Source: Eubacterium sp.
GTDB lineage: Bacteria > Bacillota > Clostridia > Peptostreptococcales > Anaerovoracaceae
Direction of reading: 5' to 3'
Assembly: GCA_017419895.1 (NCBI GenBank)
Contig: JAFOKI010000070.1
Coordinates: 1-9,182 of the forward strand
Length of the DNA stretch: 9,182 nucleotides
Position numbers and translations under genes: made by a program. The notes below the pieces were generated by a model. It was given only the letters and a program-made list of their open reading frames with translations. It was not told the origin of the DNA and searched no databases. This document shows, one piece after another, positions 6,715 through 9,182 of the stretch (its first letter is position 1; every line of letters starts with the position of its first letter).

Positions 6715-8190
6715 GTGAAATCAAGATCAATCAAATCAGCGGCTCTCATCATAGCCGCAGCGATGATCCTTACGGCATTCGCGTTTATTATCGCTCCGAA
6801 AGCATATGCTGACGAGAGCAGCGACTGGGATGCGCTGACCATAACGCTTTCGGGCACGCCGAAGGATAAAACGCCATATTCAAACACATCGGGCAATATG
6901 CAGTACATATTCAGCGCGACATGGAGTGACGATGCCAAACTGAACAATCTCGTCAGCGCGGGATGGTCGTTCAAATATGCATTAAAAGACAGCGGCGGTA
7001 CGACATATGCGGATTCCGTCAGCAAAACCGGTCTTACTGCTACGATCACAGCCGGCAAAACATACTTTGTTGAAGCAACCGCAACAAAGCCTGACGGGCA
7101 GACCGCGAGCAAGAAGACCGCGGCGTTCAAGTTCACGTTCCCCGGAGCTCCGAGCGAACTGTCTGCAAAATGCAAGAAGACAAGCAATAATGTCACGCTC
7201 AAGTGGAAGAAGGCTTCCGGCGCAACGGGCTATCTGATCTACAGAGGCACCAAGAAAAAGAAACGCCCCGCTGAACCCATCAAGCAGATCAACGAGAATA
7301 CAGATACATACACTGACGAAAACCTCGCCGGAAAGAAAACCTATTATTATTGGGTACAGGCGATCTACAAGAACACTGTGACAGGTCAGAAATACACATC
7401 TGCCTCAACAAAGTTCTCCAATAAAGACAGCGTTTCCGTCGAGAAATACCTGACCTGCAAGATCCGTACGATGACATGGATCACAAAGACCAGATCCTCA
7501 TCGAAAGTCTATGAGAAGATGCACAGCACCAAGGTTATAGGCACGATCAAGAAGGGCAAGAAAGTCACGGCTATCGGCTACACAAAGGCTGAAGAATTCA
7601 AGAACCCGGCAAGAGTAATGATCTGCCTCAGAAACAAGAAGGGCGAGATAATCATGAAGGGCTGGGTACCCTGGAGCGTCGTCAAGAGAGTAAACGGCGT
7701 AGTCGCTTACGACTCCAAGCTCAAGAAGGGGCTCGACTTCACCAAGGAAAGAAAAGAAGAATACGTCAACGAAAAGGGTTATGACAGCAACACGAGCTAC
7801 CTGATCTGGTGCAACCTCTATACACAGAGAGTGAACATCTTCAAGGGCAAGAAGGGCAAGTGGAAACTGATCAAGACCGGAAGATGCACATCCGGAAGAT
7901 TCGCTCACGGAACACGCAAGGGCTCCGACATGAAACTCGACAAGAAGAAACCCTTCAGAGAACGAGTCTCGCCAATGAGTAATCTGCCGTACTACTACAA
8001 CTATCTGTCGTACTTCAACGGCGGCAACTCGTTCCACACTCCGTGCTACAGATCCGGAACCAACCGCTTCATCAACAGCGTCAAGAGTTCGCTCCAGCCG
8101 GGAACACAAGGCTGCGTAAGATGCACGGTTGAAATGGCCAAATACATCTACAACAACATCCCGCTCAACACGAAGGTAGTGGTATTCTAA
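6715..8190 (+). CDS. Secreted L,D-transpeptidase (YkuD) with Ig/FN3-like and SH3-like regions
   Basis: The protein has 491 residues from a GTG start, with AGGAG 8 nt upstream. An N-terminal signal peptide has a basic start (KSRSIK) and a hydrophobic core at 9-27; cleavage is probably after AYA (30-32). Next come an Ig-like region (about 39-142), an FN3-like domain (about 143-235, with VTLKWKKASGATGYLIYRG at 160-178), an SH3-like region (about 245-328) and a C-terminal YkuD domain (about 360-491). The catalytic motif is TQGCVR with nucleophile C467 and R469; H441 in SFHTPC is the likely base. CTSGRFAHGTRKG (391-403) matches the conserved strand-loop of the fold. The family cross-links peptidoglycan (3-3 links) or attaches proteins to it outside the membrane. 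Oddities: Gln where the consensus [S/T]HGC has His, a longer gap from H441 to the motif than the usual 14-17 residues, and several Cys in an exported protein. The protein is very Lys-rich. Confidence 0.9.
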   Translation: MKSRSIKSAALIIAAAMILTAFAFIIAPKAYADESSDWDALTITLSGTPKDKTPYSNTSGNMQYIFSATWSDDAKLNNLVSAGWSFKYALKDSGGTTYADSVSKTGLTATITAGKTYFVEATATKPDGQTASKKTAAFKFTFPGAPSELSAKCKKTSNNVTLKWKKASGATGYLIYRGTKKKKRPAEPIKQINENTDTYTDENLAGKKTYYYWVQAIYKNTVTGQKYTSASTKFSNKDSVSVEKYLTCKIRTMTWITKTRSSSKVYEKMHSTKVIGTIKKGKKVTAIGYTKAEEFKNPARVMICLRNKKGEIIMKGWVPWSVVKRVNGVVAYDSKLKKGLDFTKERKEEYVNEKGYDSNTSYLIWCNLYTQRVNIFKGKKGKWKLIKTGRCTSGRFAHGTRKGSDMKLDKKKPFRERVSPMSNLPYYYNYLSYFNGGNSFHTPCYRSGTNRFINSVKSSLQPGTQGCVRCTVEMAKYIYNNIPLNTKVVVF

Positions 8191-8221
8191 CAAAACGGCC
8201 TGACGGCCAAACGACATTAAC

Positions 8222-8250
8222 GGCGCGGCAATTTGCCGCGCCTGTTTATT
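8222..8250 (+). terminator. Rho-independent terminator of the L,D-transpeptidase gene
   Basis: GGCGCGGC (8222-8229) pairs with GCCGCGCC (8235-8242) around AATTT, followed by the T-rich TGTTTATT (8243-8250). It begins 31 nt after the stop codon. A smaller hairpin, GGCC-TGAC-GGCC (8197-8208), precedes it. Confidence 0.85.
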
Positions 8251-8262
8251 TGATGTTATAAT
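8233..8262 (+). promoter_or_regulatory. Promoter of mrnC, overlapping the upstream terminator
   Basis: TATAAT (8257-8262) is preceded by TGT, an extended -10 (TGNTATAAT). The best -35 match is TTGCCG (8233-8238) at an 18-nt spacer, which lies inside the right arm of the preceding terminator hairpin. The start near 8269 leaves a leader of about 97 nt, which contains GCCGG (8270-8274) and CCGGC (8291-8295) as a weak stem. Confidence 0.6.
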
Positions 8263-8365
8263 CAGTTTAGCCGGCGCAGCGCATTGGTCACCGGCATTCA
8301 CCATTTAGATCAACACACTGTTAAGCACGCGAACCAACTAAAAGAACGAGCGAAAAGGAGCGATC

Positions 8366-8764
8366 GTGGATACAGGACTAAGGACAGCGGATACGACAGC
8401 ACTGGCATACATAGGCGATGCCGTGTACGAGGTTTATATCAGGAAACACGCCATTGAAGGCGCGCATACGAAAACGTCCGAGATCAATGACCGGGCGGTC
8501 AGCTTTGTAAACGCGAACAGCCAGGCTGCCTGCGTCAGAAAACTGATGTCAGACGGGTTCCTCACAGAGGATGAACTGGTGATGGTCAAGCGCGCCCGAA
8601 ACAGGACAAATACTGCGCATCCGCGCGGAGCCACACCGACCGAATACAAGCTGGCCACGGGCTTCGAGGCTTTGATCGGATGGCTGTACATGACCGGGAT
8701 GACAGAGCGTCTTGAAGAGGTAGTCGCGCAGTCGATAAAGATAACGGAAGAAATCAACGGATAG
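8366..8764 (+). CDS. mrnC: Mini-ribonuclease III (Mini-III), 23S rRNA maturation
   Basis: The protein has 132 residues, the usual length for Mini-III. It consists of the RNase III catalytic domain only, with no double-stranded-RNA-binding domain. The signature ALAYIGDAVYEVYIR (12-26) carries the conserved Asp of the catalytic motif. The middle LTEDELVMVKRARNRTN and the late motif YKLATGFEALIGWLYMTG, whose Glu is the second catalytic acidic residue, complete the fold. Mini-III dimers trim the 23S rRNA precursor ends in the cytoplasm (established for the Bacillus enzyme). The start is GTG with AAGGAG (8355-8360) 5 nt upstream, and no better in-frame start is seen. In many Firmicutes mrnC sits with cysS and the rRNA methylase gene rlmB. 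Here it stands alone with its own promoter and terminator. Confidence 0.95.
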   Translation: MDTGLRTADTTALAYIGDAVYEVYIRKHAIEGAHTKTSEINDRAVSFVNANSQAACVRKLMSDGFLTEDELVMVKRARNRTNTAHPRGATPTEYKLATGFEALIGWLYMTGMTERLEEVVAQSIKITEEING

Positions 8765-8769
8765 CAGGG

Positions 8770-8790
8770 GGCTGCGTCAGCAGCCTTTTT
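8770..8790 (+). terminator. Rho-independent terminator of mrnC
   Basis: GGCTGC (8770-8775), loop GTCA and GCAGCC (8780-8785) are followed directly by TTTTT. It starts 6 nt after the mrnC stop codon. Confidence 0.9.
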
Positions 8791-8847
8791 GCTTTCTGCA
8801 AAGCATTTGGTTACAGAAAACAGAAGGTGGAATGCCATTTCTAAAAA

Positions 8848-8856
8848 TGATATAAT
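8848..8856 (+). promoter_or_regulatory. Extended -10 promoter of the TIR gene
   Basis: TGATATAAT (8848-8856) is a perfect extended -10, identical to the one in front of the YfhO-family gene. The -35 region is weak (TGGAAT, 8828-8833, 17-nt spacer). Transcription from about 8863 gives a leader of about 57 nt that contains the hairpin repeat at 8872-8901. Confidence 0.65.
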
Positions 8857-8871
8857 AAACATGTATTTTGA

Positions 8872-8901
8872 GGCTGTTCAACAAAGCCCGGCTCCGCCGG
8901 G
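8872..8901 (-). repeat. GC-rich hairpin with conserved CTGTTCAACAAAGCC flank (REP-like, copy 2, inverted)
   Basis: CCCGGC-TCC-GCCGGG (8887-8901) is a perfect 6-bp stem ending directly at the AAGGAG ribosome binding site (8902-8907) of the TIR gene. Its left flank, CTGTTCAACAAAGCC (8874-8888), is the reverse complement of the tail at 2815-2829 with one mismatch in 15. GGCT (8872-8875) and AGCC (8885-8888) can form a competing stem that shares two bases with the GC hairpin, so the two structures exclude each other. Confidence 0.5.
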
Positions 8902-8919
8902 AAGGAGACAAACGCAACC

Positions 8920-9182
8920 ATGGATATACCCTCAGCATATCTTGGCAACGAACCATATATTTTTTTGAGTTACTCCCATGCGGACAATGAAGCCGCGCTT
9001 GAAGTCATCTCTGCCCTGAACGAGAACGGTTACAGAGTCTGGTACGACGACGGTATCACGCCCGGCGCAGAATGGGACGCTAACATAGCGGAACACATAA
9101 AGGACTGTTCGTTCTTTATTTCGCTGATATCCAAAAACTATCTGAGCAGCAGCAACTGCAGGGACGAGCTTAATTTCGTGAG
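8920..9182 (+). CDS. TIR-domain protein, N-terminal part (runs off the window)
   Basis: The first 87 codons are present. They encode most of a bacterial TIR domain: box 1 PYIFLSYSHAD (12-22), GYRVWYDDGITPG (37-49) with the BB-loop region, EWDANIAEHIKDCSFFISLIS (51-71), and SKNYLSSSNCRDELNFV (71-87). E83 in the CRDEL motif aligns with the glutamate that is catalytic in NAD-cleaving TIR domains, and it is present. Bacterial TIR proteins cleave or rearrange NAD+ and often act in anti-phage defence; others have unclear housekeeping roles. The C-terminal partner domain, which would decide the role, lies beyond the window. AAGGAG (8902-8907) is 12 nt before the ATG, a rather long spacing. No other start lies in frame between the promoter and this ATG. 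The gene has its own promoter and follows the mrnC terminator, so it is a separate unit. Confidence 0.85.
   Translation, partial: MDIPSAYLGNEPYIFLSYSHADNEAALEVISALNENGYRVWYDDGITPGAEWDANIAEHIKDCSFFISLISKNYLSSSNCRDELNFV

Noticed and set aside
7498..8304. Minus-strand open frame of 268 codons
   Set aside because: It is antisense to the L,D-transpeptidase and runs through that gene's terminator. It shows no domain, while the plus strand has a full signal peptide and catalytic motif.
8861..8968. Small open frame of 35 residues starting at the ATG at 8861
   Set aside because: Its ATG lies within the promoter, upstream of the predicted transcription start, with no ribosome binding site. It overlaps the TIR gene out of frame.
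1..9182. CRISPR array, prophage or IS element
   Set aside because: No regularly spaced repeats, transposase, integrase or phage genes were seen on either strand.

Overview
The window reads as a chromosomal stretch from a moderate-GC Firmicute, most likely a Clostridia-type anaerobe. This rests on Mini-ribonuclease III (mrnC), a YfhO-family membrane protein, strong AGGAGG-type ribosome binding sites, GTG as well as ATG starts, and a Lys-rich secreted L,D-transpeptidase. No tRNA, rRNA, CRISPR array, insertion sequence or phage gene is visible. The genus cannot be told from the sequence alone.

Layout. (1) 1-2657, minus: a large YfhO-family multi-pass membrane protein whose C-terminus runs off the left edge. 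(2) 2851-3789, plus: a GtrB/CsbB-like family 2 glycosyltransferase with two C-terminal membrane helices, divergent from the first gene across a 193-nt region that holds promoters and a GC-rich hairpin repeat. (3) 3824-3987: a 164-nt near-palindromic element directly upstream of the next ribosome binding site; no gene or known RNA family explains it. (4) 4007-5188, plus: an ATP-grasp ligase. (5) 5208-5251: a perfect 19-bp hairpin serving as terminator for two convergent genes. (6) 5289-6578, minus: a PaaK/CapK-like adenylate-forming enzyme. (7) 6715-8190, plus: a secreted protein with Ig-like/FN3-like, SH3-like and YkuD L,D-transpeptidase regions. (8) 8366-8764, plus: mrnC. (9) 8920 to the right edge, plus: the N-terminal TIR domain of a protein that continues beyond the window.

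How the genes may work together. The first seven kilobases read as envelope functions. A polyprenyl-phosphate glycosyltransferase of the CsbB/GtrB type next to a YfhO protein is the core of the lipid-linked glycosylation systems known to decorate lipoteichoic acid in Bacillus and Staphylococcus. The ATP-grasp and PaaK-like enzymes are of types often found near surface-polysaccharide genes, but their substrates cannot be read from sequence. The L,D-transpeptidase would act on peptidoglycan. mrnC (23S rRNA maturation) and the TIR gene look like separate transcription units with their own promoters and terminators.

The most unusual signals are non-coding. One is the 3824-3987 element. The other is a short motif, GGCTTTGTTG(G/A)ACAG, next to a GC-rich hairpin, which occurs once in each orientation in the leaders of the glycosyltransferase gene and the TIR gene.
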